64,000 nt of DNA from Clostridium zeae (GCF_017312485.1 NZ_BMBA01000003.1:254921-318920), one strand, 5' to 3'; shown: positions 17,044 to 25,915, counted from the first letter of the stretch. Numbers and translations: made by a program. Notes: a model not told the origin generated them from the letters alone.

Positions 17044-17243
17044 TTAAAATTAAGTTGTTATGCAGGAGATGCTATATGAGCGAGCTATTAGAATTAAATG
17101 ATTTTTTCAGATGTAATGGCGTTAGGAAAATGTACTGTTCGAACGTAGTGAGTTTACATTTTTAGCCATGGAATATGAAAAAATCATATTAATTCTTTGC
17201 GTAAGCTCATTAAAGCATTGGATGAATAACCACTTAATTTCAA
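17044..17243. repeat. MITE-like ~200-bp palindromic repeat, copy B (full length)
   Basis: This element has the same ends and interior as copy A, with small changes (AAGTTGTTA in the left arm, CAATACAACG at the right). It lies between the response regulator gene and its terminator, downstream of the stop codon. Confidence 0.85.
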
Positions 17244-17268
17244 TACAACGCTTTAATATCGTTACATC

Positions 17269-17895
17269 CTAAACCTTACCTTTTAGATAATATATCGCTA
17301 TTTGTGTTCTATGATTCAAGTCTGTCTTATTTAAAATGTTAGTTATATAATTCTTCACTGTTCCCTCAGATATAAATAGCTTGGCTGATATTTCTTTATT
17401 AGACATACCTTCTGATATAGCCCTTATTATCTCTAATTCTCTTTCGGTAAATAAAGAAGTATCTATCTTTTCCTCATTATAGGACATATTTTCCTTAAAT
17501 TTATTAAATACGCTTTCTTCCATTACACTATTGCCACTTGCTACTAGCTTTACTGTGCTTATGATCTTTTCTGGAGGATTGTTTTTTAATATATATCCAC
17601 TAGCTCCATTACTTAAAGCTTCTTTTATATATTCATCTTCATCAAAAGTAGTAAGTATTATAACCTTTGATTTAGTTTTGTTTATTATTTCCCTAGTAGC
17701 CTCTACTCCGTTCATTAAAGGCATTCTTATGTCAAGTAAAACTATATCTATTATGTTTTTAATACAGCTGTCTAATGCCTTCAGCCCATTTTCTGCTACA
17801 TCTATTACCTCTAGTTCTTCATCCATGGACAAAATTATCCTTAGACTTTCTCTAATTAATGCATCGTCATCACATATTAGAAGTCTTATACTCAT
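17269..17895 (-). CDS. NarL/FixJ-family response regulator
   Basis: This 208-residue DNA-binding regulator has a receiver domain at residues 1-120 with acidic pocket CDDDA, phospho-acceptor Asp in IVLLDIRMP and Lys in GYILKNNPP. A LuxR-type helix-turn-helix occupies 145-205 (REIIRAISEGMSNKEISAKL, then GTVKNYITNILNK). Its start lies inside the 3' end of the kinase gene (26-bp overlap), so the two are translationally coupled. The ABC-2 exporter operon downstream on the same strand is the likely target, as in LiaRS- or YdfHI-type systems (inference). Confidence 0.94.
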   Translation of the reverse strand: MSIRLLICDDDALIRESLRIILSMDEELEVIDVAENGLKALDSCIKNIIDIVLLDIRMPLMNGVEATREIINKTKSKVIILTTFDEDEYIKEALSNGASGYILKNNPPEKIISTVKLVASGNSVMEESVFNKFKENMSYNEEKIDTSLFTERELEIIRAISEGMSNKEISAKLFISEGTVKNYITNILNKTDLNHRTQIAIYYLKGKV

Positions 17896-19015
17896 ACTCT
17901 CTCTCCTTTAATATAGGTAATAATAAAGTTACTGCAAAACCATCACTTCCATCAAATAGTGCATTACCACCAGCATCTATACATCTTTGCTCAATTCCTG
18001 AAAGTCCTAGTCCTTTTTTTACATTAACTATTCCCAGTCCATTATCCTTAACAAAAACCCTTATTACTTTATTTAATACATCTATAGACACTTCTACGTT
18101 ATTCGCATTTGAGTATTTTATAGTATTAGTCAAGCTTTCTTTAATGCTTTCAATAATTAGGCTCCAGTGACTATACTTTATCTTATTAAGATCTCCTGTG
18201 TATATCAAACTATATTTTAATTCTGTTCCTTTTGTGCAGTCTTCTAGCACCATCTTTACTCTATTTATTCCTAACTGCTCAGTTGGAGGTTTTATCTTCC
18301 TTAACGTAATTCTTATATCATCCATTCCATCTCTTAGAACCCTAATAGAATTATCAATCATTTCTTCAGCCTTATCTTTGTCACTCTTCATTATAAATTT
18401 AGCAGCTTCAAGCTGCATTAAACTTGCTGCGATTGTATGTCCTATCTTGTCATGCATCTTTTGGGATAATGAATTACGTTCCTCTAATTGAGTTGTATAT
18501 AACACTTGTTTCTCATAACTTTTTAAATCATCTATCTCTTGAGTATAATTATTATTTTTTTCTCTAAGAAAGTCATTTTCCTTTAGAAGATTATCAATTC
18601 TTGCAAAATGTTTTGTAAAAATTGAATCTAACATTACAATTAGTAAAACTATAAATATATATATGGGCTGAATGCTTATACTCATAATAATAAGCATTAC
18701 TAGTGATACCACTGAAAATATTATTTCATTTAGATTAATTGCCTTTACAATATCATATATTGAACATGGCAACAAAACTATAAATAGATTGTTTATATAT
18801 ACGCTTGAATATAATATTACGCTAATAGAAATTATGGGTATGATTATACTGTTTTTATGTTTTATAAGAACATAATATGAAACACTTGTTATGATATAAA
18901 TTAATAGCAATATCACAATATTGGTAGAGAATAACTTATCTTCAATATAATCATATATACAATATATAATTATTAAAATCCTAAGTAATAATAAATAATC
19001 ACTTCTATTTTTCAA
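17870..19015 (-). CDS. NarL-family sensor histidine kinase (HisKA_3)
   Basis: This 381-residue membrane kinase has an N-terminal ~125 residues of closely packed hydrophobic helices with almost no extracellular loop, typical of intramembrane-sensing kinases of Gram-positives. A coiled-coil linker follows, then HisKA_3 (NSLSQKMHDKIGHTIAASLM, His in MHDKIGH) and an HATPase domain (VKDNGLGIVNVKKGLGLSGI). Translation appears to start at a TTG (19015) after AAGGAG. It overlaps the response regulator gene by 26 bp. The lack of an extracellular domain fits sensing of a membrane-inserted compound. Confidence 0.9.
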   Translation of the reverse strand: MKNRSDYLLLLRILIIIYCIYDYIEDKLFSTNIVILLLIYIITSVSYYVLIKHKNSIIIPIISISVILYSSVYINNLFIVLLPCSIYDIVKAINLNEIIFSVVSLVMLIIMSISIQPIYIFIVLLIVMLDSIFTKHFARIDNLLKENDFLREKNNNYTQEIDDLKSYEKQVLYTTQLEERNSLSQKMHDKIGHTIAASLMQLEAAKFIMKSDKDKAEEMIDNSIRVLRDGMDDIRITLRKIKPPTEQLGINRVKMVLEDCTKGTELKYSLIYTGDLNKIKYSHWSLIIESIKESLTNTIKYSNANNVEVSIDVLNKVIRVFVKDNGLGIVNVKKGLGLSGIEQRCIDAGGNALFDGSDGFAVTLLLPILKEREYEYKTSNM

Positions 19016-19105
19016 AATGTTCTTCTCCTTAAAATAGGATTAAATTATTTCACAAGCTTGTCTATTTTACTTCTTACTTAAATTTGGCTACGTTTAAGAA
19101 CATTC

Positions 19106-19172
19106 TTGAAATTAAGTGGTTATATTTGCGAAAGCTCATTAAAGCATAGGATGAATAACCACTTAATTTCAA
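19106..19172. repeat. collapsed MITE-like repeat, copy D (67 bp)
   Basis: Both terminal arms (TTGAAATTAAGTGGTTA and ATAACCACTTAATTTCAA) are intact, but about 130 bp of the interior are missing; only TTTGCGAAAGCTCATTAAAG remains from the right interior. It is a deletion derivative of copies A-C. Confidence 0.85.
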
Positions 19173-19270
19173 CACAGTGCCTTAATAGCACCTTAAATTT
19201 AAATATACTAATATACACAATTTTCCTTAATATCTATTATATGATTTATATATATTAGCTTCAATAATTA

Positions 19271-19984
19271 TTATTTAAACTTATAGAGTAATCCATCCTG
19301 AACAGCTGAAAATGGAATATGGAATTCTTTAATCCCTGAAGCATATGGGGCTATGTCATATAGTTGAAATACTATAACTATTCCATCTTTATCAATATAG
19401 AAATCCTGTTTGTTCTTAATCCCTTTAAATCCGTTTTCATCTTGGAAATACTCACTTGGATTTTTAGCAATCTGTTGCCTAATGATATCATTTATTTTAG
19501 TTTGATAATCATAGCCTTCTTTAAATAATTCAAATAATCTTAATCTTTTGCCTTGATTAAAATCATAATTATATGTATTTCTTGTTGTTAACCCGTGTGC
19601 CCCACCAGTATATTGATAATAATCAACAACTAAACTTACAAAGTTTTTAGTGTTATAAGGTATTTTATATACTGTATCTAATGAATAAGGCCTAAAATCT
19701 ATACCCTTACTTTTTGATTCTGCTTCATCCTGCTTAGCTAATTCAATTAAATCTTTTTGCCAATCGGCTATATCTCCCTCAACTATACCATTAAACTCTT
19801 TCACGTTATTATTATTGCTTTCAGCTATAATTGGTATCTTTATATCTATAGTTCCATAGGACTTAGTTTCATTTATTCTCTTTTCAGTGAACTTATACCC
19901 TTCATCTACTAAAGTCATTCCACACATAATAAAACTTAAAAAAATAACTCCAATTGATTTAGATATTTTTCTTATTTTTATCAT
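19271..19984 (-). CDS. DUF4163/DUF3298 (RsiV-like) secreted protein
   Basis: This 237-residue protein has an N-terminal hydrophobic segment (~residues 7-25) that is a signal peptide or membrane anchor. Residues ~40-115 fit DUF4163 and ~120-235 fit DUF3298. The hallmark is VVDYYQYTGGAHGLTTRNTY. The same pair of domains forms the lysozyme-binding part of RsiV and the N-terminal part of the deacetylase PdaC. No sigma factor gene is adjacent, so an anti-sigma role is not supported. The divergent polysaccharide deacetylase gene supports a cell-wall role (inference). The shared upstream region carries three DnaA boxes. Confidence 0.8.
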   Translation of the reverse strand: MIKIRKISKSIGVIFLSFIMCGMTLVDEGYKFTEKRINETKSYGTIDIKIPIIAESNNNNVKEFNGIVEGDIADWQKDLIELAKQDEAESKSKGIDFRPYSLDTVYKIPYNTKNFVSLVVDYYQYTGGAHGLTTRNTYNYDFNQGKRLRLFELFKEGYDYQTKINDIIRQQIAKNPSEYFQDENGFKGIKNKQDFYIDKDGIVIVFQLYDIAPYASGIKEFHIPFSAVQDGLLYKFK

Positions 19985-20017
19985 ACTCTTATCCCTCCTT
20001 ATACTTTTGATAATATT

Positions 20018-20103
20018 TTATCCACAACTTTAATAACTATAAGTAGTTATAAACATAAAACTCACAAAACTTTAACAACTTATCCACATGTAAATGTGGA
20101 TAA
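20018..20103. promoter_or_regulatory. cluster of three perfect DnaA boxes
   Basis: TTATCCACA occurs at 20018-20026 and 20080-20088, and its complement TGTGGATAA at 20095-20103. The last two form an inverted pair with arms extended to TTATCCACAT and a 4-bp spacer. The cluster lies in a ~400-bp gap between divergent genes. No dnaA or dnaN is adjacent, so this is not the usual oriC context. It fits a DnaA-binding cluster outside the origin, as known in Bacillus. Confidence 0.6.
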
Positions 20104-20256
20104 TGTGAATAATTTTCCATTATATGTAATATACATTTTGAATAATTTTATTTCCATTAAATATAATAACTAATGGTGGTTTTAATTGGACTGAAAGTAA
20201 AAAAAATCTATATATTTTTAAATTTACTATATAGCATTTTAAATCCGCTTAAATAT

Positions 20257-20353
20257 AGATGAACCTCTGCATACTTAAATTTATATTTTCAAATTCTCCG
20301 CACAAAGCTTAGAGGCATTTTGAAAATAGATTTTATTTTGAAGTCTTTCATCT
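20257..20353. repeat. double-hairpin repeat (family 2), copy b (degenerate)
   Basis: Outer AGATGAA and TTCATCT enclose the inner TATTTTCAAA...TTTTGAAAATAGATT stem. The central stem is partly eroded (TCCGCACAAAGCTTAGAGGCA). It lies just upstream of the first deacetylase gene, so it is in or near its leader. Confidence 0.65.
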
Positions 20354-20386
20354 TTATATCAAACTTTACGATAAAGGAGAATTTTT

Positions 20387-21301
20387 ATGAATAAAAAAGA
20401 TTCATTACTATCTATTGTATGTGTAATTATTACTACTTTGATTATCTTAGTTGTATTAATTGGTCAGTCATTAAGAATTGAAAACAAATTAGGTACTTTA
20501 CCACAATTAAAAGTTGCTCAAGAAAATGAAAATATCCCTATAAAACCTGTGATATCTAATGATATATATTCTATTGAAAGATGCGCCTTCACTACTGAAA
20601 GTGTTCTTACTAAATTCGAAGGCGCTAAACTTACTACTGCGGATACTGGTGTTCCTATTTTATGCTATCATGATGTTAATCCCACTAAAGGTAATAATCT
20701 TTTACTTAATCCTGATAAATTTAAACAACAGATGAAATACTTAAAGGATAATGGTTTTTTTACACTTACATTAGATGAACTTTACGGATACTTAAGAGAA
20801 AATATAGCCATTCCATCAAAATCAATAGTACTAACCTTTGATGACGGTTATATAGGCAATTATACATATGCATACCCTATACTTAAAGAATTTGGATTTA
20901 CTGCAACTATATTTATGATAAGTGAGTGTGTGGATAATGGTCCATACTTAACTTCTGGTCAAATTAAAGAGCTTTCAGAATATGGCATTGATATAGAAAG
21001 TCATACTACAGATCATTCCGATCTTACCAAACTTAGTTTATCAAAACAGATAGATATAATGAAAGAATCAAAACATTCACTTGAAAAACTCTTAAACAAA
21101 CCAATTGACTATATAGCCTATCCTTATGGTAAACTAAATGATAACTCAAAGAAGGCTGCTGCTGCTGCAGGATATAAAATGGCTTTTAATGTTCAAGGAA
21201 CTTTAACTGATAAGAGGGATAATATATACAACCTAGATAGATTTTACATAGGCAATAATTATTCTATGAGCGATTTCATAAGGATAGTTACCATGAAGTG
21301 A
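20387..21301 (+). CDS. membrane-anchored polysaccharide deacetylase (NodB family), intact
   Basis: This 304-residue protein carries an N-terminal anchor helix (residues ~6-26), a short linker and a NodB domain from about residue 90 that faces outside. Catalytic motifs are present: LCYHDV, LTFDDGY (catalytic and metal-binding Asp), SHTTDHSDL (metal-binding His-x3-His) and AYPYG. Such enzymes remove N-acetyl groups from peptidoglycan or exopolysaccharide. The start at 20387 follows AAAGGAG. A close paralogue follows after a 219-bp gap that holds a palindromic repeat. The pair probably arose by tandem duplication. Confidence 0.9.
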   Translation: MNKKDSLLSIVCVIITTLIILVVLIGQSLRIENKLGTLPQLKVAQENENIPIKPVISNDIYSIERCAFTTESVLTKFEGAKLTTADTGVPILCYHDVNPTKGNNLLLNPDKFKQQMKYLKDNGFFTLTLDELYGYLRENIAIPSKSIVLTFDDGYIGNYTYAYPILKEFGFTATIFMISECVDNGPYLTSGQIKELSEYGIDIESHTTDHSDLTKLSLSKQIDIMKESKHSLEKLLNKPIDYIAYPYGKLNDNSKKAAAAAGYKMAFNVQGTLTDKRDNIYNLDRFYIGNNYSMSDFIRIVTMK

Positions 21302-21324
21302 GCTTAAACTTTTCAATTATATAT

Positions 21325-21420
21325 AGATGTACCACTTGGTAATAAAATTTATATTTTCAAAACTCCTCTCAGAACCCAGAGGAGTTTTGAAAATAGATTT
21401 TGGATCGAAGTGTTGCATCT
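21325..21420. repeat. double-hairpin repeat (family 2), copy c (best preserved)
   Basis: Outer arms AGATGTACCACTT and AAGTGTTGCATCT enclose a strong inner hairpin, CAAAACTCCTCT with AGAGGAGTTTTG, then ATAGATTTTGGATCG. It separates the two deacetylase genes. Confidence 0.8.
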
Positions 21421-21520
21421 TTGACCACTTTCCATTTGTATCTATTGTTTATTTGTAGAAATGACACTTATTATGTTATAATATGGGTATTAAATATTAC
21501 ACGTAAAAAGGATGGATTAT

Positions 21521-22450
21521 ATGAACAAGAAGGATACCTTTTTATCTATAGCATGCATAATTCTTGCTATATCTATTGTTTTTGTTGTATTTATAGGACA
21601 ATCAGCAAAAAACCATAATAGTTCAGCTACTTTGGAGACAAAGAATACCAAAGATACTGCCAAGGAAACTGATAAAACACCGAGCACTACCGATAAAAAT
21701 ATTGATAATACTAAAAATACTTCAACAGATAATTCTAATAAAGATAGATTTTCAGGATTAAAGCTCACAAATGCTGATAATGGACTACCTATCTTGTGCT
21801 ATCATGACATAAGTTCATCTAAAGGTTCAGATTTAGTTTTAGACCCTGCTAAATTCAAGGAACAAATGAAATACTTAAAGGATAACGGTTACTTTCCAAT
21901 AACCTTAGACGAGCTTTATAGTTATCTTAAAGAAGATAAGGGGATACCTGAGAAATCAATAGTTATTACCTTTGATGATGGTTATTTAGGCACATATACA
22001 TACGCTTTTCCTATCCTAAAGGAATTTGGATTTAAGGCTACTATATTTATGATAAGTGATTATGTAAATAATCCGTCATATTTAAGTGTTGAACAAATTA
22101 AAGAGCTCTCAAACTATGGTATAGATATACAAAACCATTTTGGTGAAGTTTCTAATATATCAAAGTTAAATATAAATAAACAAATTGATACATTAAAAAA
22201 GTCAAAACAAACTCTTGAAGGGTTTTTAAGTAAAAGTATAAGTTATGTAGCCTTCCCCGCTTCTAACTTAACTGAAGATTCAAAGAAAGCAGCAGAACAA
22301 GCAGGATACAAAATGTCTTTTAATCTTCAGAGCACTACATTAGCTTTAGCGGATAAGAAAGACAACATATATAATTTGGATAGGTTATACATAGGAAATA
22401 AACATACACTAAATGATTTTATTAAAATATTAAATACCAAGAAAAAATAA
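21521..22450 (+). CDS. polysaccharide deacetylase paralogue, probable pseudoenzyme
   Basis: This 309-residue paralogue of the preceding gene has an anchor helix, a Thr/Asn/Lys-rich linker (~residues 30-80) and a NodB domain. The start at 21521 follows AAAAGGA at 8 bp. ITFDDGY is kept. The metal motif that reads SHTTDH in the neighbour reads NHFGEV here, so the second metal-binding His is missing. The AYPYG motif is changed to AFPASN. Deacetylase activity is therefore doubtful. It may bind glycan without hydrolysis or modulate its paralogue. The reading frame is intact, which argues against simple decay. Confidence 0.82.
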   Translation: MNKKDTFLSIACIILAISIVFVVFIGQSAKNHNSSATLETKNTKDTAKETDKTPSTTDKNIDNTKNTSTDNSNKDRFSGLKLTNADNGLPILCYHDISSSKGSDLVLDPAKFKEQMKYLKDNGYFPITLDELYSYLKEDKGIPEKSIVITFDDGYLGTYTYAFPILKEFGFKATIFMISDYVNNPSYLSVEQIKELSNYGIDIQNHFGEVSNISKLNINKQIDTLKKSKQTLEGFLSKSISYVAFPASNLTEDSKKAAEQAGYKMSFNLQSTTLALADKKDNIYNLDRLYIGNKHTLNDFIKILNTKKK

Positions 22451-22460
22451 CTCATAAAAA

Positions 22461-22506
22461 TGGGCACTTACTGTTACCATATGATAACAGTAAGTGCCCA
22501 TTTTTT
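22461..22506. terminator. strong bidirectional terminator
   Basis: TGGGCACTTACTGTTA and TAACAGTAAGTGCCCA form a 16-bp perfect stem followed by TTTTTT on plus. It ends the deacetylase gene and, in reverse, the converging rluF gene. Confidence 0.9.
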
Positions 22507-22530
22507 ATTCTATTGGAATTTATAACTCAA

Positions 22531-23310
22531 TTAAATCGTAGACGCTTCTTCAGTTTTCACTGAATCAGAGATCAACTTATTTATGCCGTCTATCTCTTTT
22601 CTATTTAATTCTCTCCATTGTCCAATCTTCAAACCACCAAGATTAATATTCATTATTCTTATTCTTTCTAGCTTTACAACCTTATAACCAAAATACTCAC
22701 ACATTCTTCTGATTTGTCGATTTAATCCTTGAGTAAGTACTATTCTAAATACATTTTTGCCTTCTCTTTTTACAACACACTTCTTTGTTATCACTCCTAA
22801 AACAGGAACTCCTTTAGCCATATTAGTTATGAACTCATCTGTAATAGGTTTATTTACCGTTACAATATATTCTTTTTCATGATTATTACCAGCTCTTAAA
22901 ATCTTATTAACTATGTCTCCATCATTAGTAAGCAAAATAAGCCCTTGTGAATCTTTGTCTAACCTTCCAATAGGAAATATTCTCTTTTTATGCTTCACAA
23001 AATCCACTATATTTCCTTTAATCTTTTTTTCAGTAGTACAGGTTATCCCCACAGGCTTATTTAAAACAATATAGACTGCTTCATTTTCTTTTGTAATTGG
23101 TTTTCCGTCTATTAAAACTTTTTGATTTAATCCTACTTTAGCTCCAGTAGTAGCAACTTGGCCATCTATACTTACTCTTCCTTGTTCTATTAATTTATCT
23201 GCTTCCCTTCTAGAACATATGCCAGTCTCACTTATATATTTATTTATCCTTAATTCTTCTTTCTTCTCATTATGTATAACTACATTTTTCTTCTTGGTGT
23301 TGCTATTCAT
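22531..23310 (-). CDS. rluF: 23S rRNA pseudouridine(2604)-type synthase RluF
   Basis: This 259-residue RsuA/RluB/E/F-family enzyme has an S4 RNA-binding domain at residues ~16-62 ([20 protein letters not shown]). The catalytic domain follows with the conserved [13 protein letters not shown], whose Asp is the catalytic residue. [20 protein letters not shown] near the C-terminus is the RluF-type signature. The ribosome binding site is GAAAGGA. It is a single-gene unit facing the deacetylases across a shared terminator. Confidence 0.92.
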   Translation of the reverse strand: MNSNTKKKNVVIHNEKKEELRINKYISETGICSRREADKLIEQGRVSIDGQVATTGAKVGLNQKVLIDGKPITKENEAVYIVLNKPVGITCTTEKKIKGNIVDFVKHKKRIFPIGRLDKDSQGLILLTNDGDIVNKILRAGNNHEKEYIVTVNKPITDEFITNMAKGVPVLGVITKKCVVKREGKNVFRIVLTQGLNRQIRRMCEYFGYKVVKLERIRIMNINLGGLKIGQWRELNRKEIDGINKLISDSVKTEEASTI

Positions 23311-23397
23311 CTATGAAATTCCTTTCAGTAATATATTCACGACATTCTCTATAATGTGTATGTACCACTTAGATTTAAGCTATGTTTAAGAATGTTG

Positions 23398-23597
23398 TTG
23401 AAATTAAGTGGTTATAAAGGAGATGCTATATGAGCGAGCTATTAGAATTAAATGATTTTTTCAGATGAAATGGCGTTAATAAACTGTACTGTTCGAACGT
23501 AGTGAGTTTACAGTTTTAGCCATGGAATATGAGAAAATCATATTAATTCTTTGCGTAAGCTCATTAAAGCATCGGATGTATAACCACTTAATTTCAA
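23398..23597. repeat. MITE-like ~200-bp palindromic repeat, copy C (full length)
   Basis: This is the cleanest copy. TTGAAATTAAGTGGTTAT at the left and ATAACCACTTAATTTCAA at the right are exact reverse complements. The flanks GTTTAAGAATGTTG and CACGGTGCTTTAACAGCACC recur around the collapsed copy at 61994 and, on the right side, at 42951, so the mobile or duplicated unit is wider than the terminal arms. Confidence 0.88.
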
Positions 23598-23642
23598 CAC
23601 GGTGCTTTAACAGCACCTAGATTTAAAATTATATTATAACAA

Positions 23643-24665
23643 TTAGTAATCTATCTTTTTTTCATTGCCCATATTATTTATAGTTATTTTAATTTTCTTA
23701 TTATCCTTTTGCTCATTATTATCTCGTATATATTGTTCTAGCATTTGCAAAGCATCCTCATTTAATTTATGCCCAGAAATAACTAATACTATATCTTTAT
23801 CTGATAACTTTTTCTGTTCATTTAGATATTTAAAAAGCTTAGTAATTCCATCATCAACATTATCATGTAGTAACCTTAGGTCATCAATCATGTTTTGATT
23901 ATTGGCGTTTTGAGAGTAAGCTTCATTTATCCTACCAAATCTATTTATTTCAAATACAATTTTAGCATTTGAATTAATAACTAAAGTTGTATAATTTTCA
24001 TTATATAAATAAATAGCTACCGAACTTGCAACTATAATAATAACAGCTAAAAAAGCTACTATCTTGCTATAATGTTTAAAAGTTTTTCTTTCTTTCCCCT
24101 TCAGCTCTTGTCCTACTTTTTTATCTGAATCATTATTCTTTATTCTAATAAATTCTCCTATACTAGTGAGTATATCTGAATAATTTTTTTCATTTTTTAT
24201 AGAAATCCCTGTATACTCCATATCATTTGAATTTAGTTTTACATTAGTTGATATACCACTTTCATCAACATTTCTCTCTTGGATATTAAGATATTCTCTA
24301 ATATTAATATAATTTGGATTCGAGAATAATACAATATATGAAATTAAGTAATCTCTCCAATTTTCAATAATACTCCTAGAAGCACCTGTAACTCTGGAAA
24401 GCTTAGAAATCTGTATGTCTCTTTTAGAAACAACCTCTTCAAAAATCGCATTATTTTCTACTACAAATAAGGCTATATTCAGTAAATAATTTCTCGTCTC
24501 ATACTTAGGGGTTCTATTTATAAGACTTTTATTTGTAATACCATATAATCTTAATTCTTTAATAAATAATGAAACTTGTTTGCCGTAAGAGAAATTAATA
24601 TCTTTAACTACCTTTATTTTAGGTCTTGACGAAAATATATACTTGTCTTTACTAAATCCATCCAT
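23643..24665 (-). CDS. SigI C-terminal-like domain fused to an RsgI-type membrane/extracytoplasmic region
   Basis: This 340-residue single-pass membrane protein is a hybrid. Residues ~28-128 resemble the C-terminal promoter-recognition domain of sigma-I factors: FIKELRLYGITNKSLI, RTPKYETRNYLLNIALFVV, KLSRVTGASRSIIENWRDYL and YINIREYLNI. The N-terminal sigma region 2 is absent. Helix 202-221 spans the membrane. Outside it, TTLVINSNAKIVFEINRFGR resembles the RsgI beta-domain, but with Asn-Ala where RsgI proteins often have Asn-Pro. The usual RsgI_N domain is not seen. The sortase gene lies 32 bp upstream in the same direction. It may be a tethered transcription factor or an anti-sigma decoy; both are inference. 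Confidence 0.6.
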   Translation of the reverse strand: MDGFSKDKYIFSSRPKIKVVKDINFSYGKQVSLFIKELRLYGITNKSLINRTPKYETRNYLLNIALFVVENNAIFEEVVSKRDIQISKLSRVTGASRSIIENWRDYLISYIVLFSNPNYINIREYLNIQERNVDESGISTNVKLNSNDMEYTGISIKNEKNYSDILTSIGEFIRIKNNDSDKKVGQELKGKERKTFKHYSKIVAFLAVIIIVASSVAIYLYNENYTTLVINSNAKIVFEINRFGRINEAYSQNANNQNMIDDLRLLHDNVDDGITKLFKYLNEQKKLSDKDIVLVISGHKLNEDALQMLEQYIRDNNEQKDNKKIKITINNMGNEKKIDY

Positions 24666-24697
24666 CTTTAATACTTCCTATAAACTTAAAGTAAAAC

Positions 24698-25306
24698 TTA
24701 TTTCTTTAAGCTTCCTTTCACAATAAGTCTTTGTTTAGCTCCAATAGTGCAAGTAACCAATGTTATTGTTTCATCCTTCGTAGGACTTAACACATCAACC
24801 TCATCTGGATTTACAATAAAACTTGTTGTTACTAAATACGTAAATTCTTTATCCTTAGTCTTTACTATTATTTCATCATTTTTTTCAAGCTTATTTAAGT
24901 CTTTAAAATATTCTGCATAGGTAAAATTTCTGTGACCAGCTAAACACAGGTTTCCTTTTTCTCCTGGTAATGCAGTATTTTTAAAATGCCCAACTGCATA
25001 TCTGAGCAAATCATCATCTGTTCCTTCTCCAACTGCAACATTTATATCAATTTTAGGTATTATAAGCAATGCTATTGGTTTAACATTAGATTGATTATTT
25101 TTACTATCACTACTAGAATCTTTAACTGTACCTTTATCCTCATCTGCTCCTAAATCACTTTTGCTATCCTTCATTTTTTCAAAAGAGGCTCTAAGTTCAG
25201 CTTGCCTTTTATGGGCAGTATATTTCATAAAAATAGTAGCACCTATCATTGCTATTCCTGATACTATTAATATAACTGCAACTATATTAATAATTTTCTT
25301 TTTCAT
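24698..25306 (-). CDS. class D-like sortase
   Basis: This 202-residue membrane-anchored transpeptidase starts at 25306 after AGGGGG. It has one N-terminal transmembrane helix (~residues 5-25), a charged Ser/Asp/Lys-rich linker (~40-70) and a sortase beta-barrel. The catalytic triad is visible: His in LAGHRNFTYAEYF, Cys in TLVTCTIG and Arg in AKQRLIVKG. Class D sortases anchor surface proteins or act in sporulating cells of clostridia. It heads an operon with the SigI/RsgI-like hybrid gene. The only visible candidate substrate nearby, the amylopullulanase at 28-33 kb, has a degenerate sorting motif. Confidence 0.88.
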   Translation of the reverse strand: MKKKIINIVAVILIVSGIAMIGATIFMKYTAHKRQAELRASFEKMKDSKSDLGADEDKGTVKDSSSDSKNNQSNVKPIALLIIPKIDINVAVGEGTDDDLLRYAVGHFKNTALPGEKGNLCLAGHRNFTYAEYFKDLNKLEKNDEIIVKTKDKEFTYLVTTSFIVNPDEVDVLSPTKDETITLVTCTIGAKQRLIVKGSLKK

Positions 25307-25490
25307 ACACTTCCCCCTACTCATTTTTAAAAATTAATCATATACTATATTATAACATAGACTTGTTCTTAATTTTAACTATATAAAAAGTCTATAAAAG
25401 AAAATGACTTCGTTGTTAAAAGATTTTTTCTTAATATTCATACAATTTTATGTTATAATAATATTATAAAATATGTAGTGAGGTGATACC

Positions 25491-25667
25491 ATGAAAAATA
25501 ATGTAGTATATGTTGATTTTGCCCAGAGAAAGAAAGTAATTACCTCAGAAGAGTGCAAAACATCATTGTTTAGAAAATTAGCCGTAGGATTTAAGAGGAT
25601 TTTTTCTGGTAAGTCAAACTCAAGAAAATATCTAGATACTGTATATAAAGCTAATACTATTTTATAA
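25491..25667 (+). CDS. small conserved-looking protein of 58 residues
   Basis: An ATG at 25491 with GAGGTG 6-7 bp upstream opens 58 codons ending in TAA (MKNNVVYVDFAQRKKVIT at the start). It is basic, has no signal peptide or membrane segment, and is preceded by AT-rich sequence with TATAAT-like tracts. I do not recognise the family. The good ribosome binding site, the free-standing position and the lack of any competing frame support a real gene. It was easy to miss because of its length. Confidence 0.6.
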   Translation: MKNNVVYVDFAQRKKVITSEECKTSLFRKLAVGFKRIFSGKSNSRKYLDTVYKANTIL

Positions 25668-25915
25668 CAAGCTCTTTGTAAACGTTTATAAGGCACTTGT
25701 TCATAATGTTATTGTTTTTACGGCTTCACATGCTATATAAGTTAATATATTATACTTCACACTATAATACACTTATGCTTAAAACTAACTCAAACAATTT
25801 TAATTGCTAATTAATATTCTTCAAGTGCTACTTATAAAAGTCTGAAAGCTGTCTATTACCTTAAGAATGTTTTTATGGTAGAATACTATTTAAATATGAT
25901 TTTGAGGTGATAAAC

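Noticed and set aside
19271-19984. DUF4163/DUF3298 protein as an RsiV anti-sigma factor
   Set aside because: There is no ECF sigma gene next to it and no cytoplasmic anti-sigma domain before the membrane segment.
20018-20103. Chromosomal replication origin at the DnaA boxes
   Set aside because: No dnaA, dnaN, gyrB or recF neighbours and only three boxes, without a clear DNA-unwinding element. Treated as a DnaA-binding cluster only.
25448-25696. Minus-strand frame of 82 codons opposite the small gene at 25491
   Set aside because: The plus-strand gene has the ribosome binding site and sensible composition; the reverse frame has neither.
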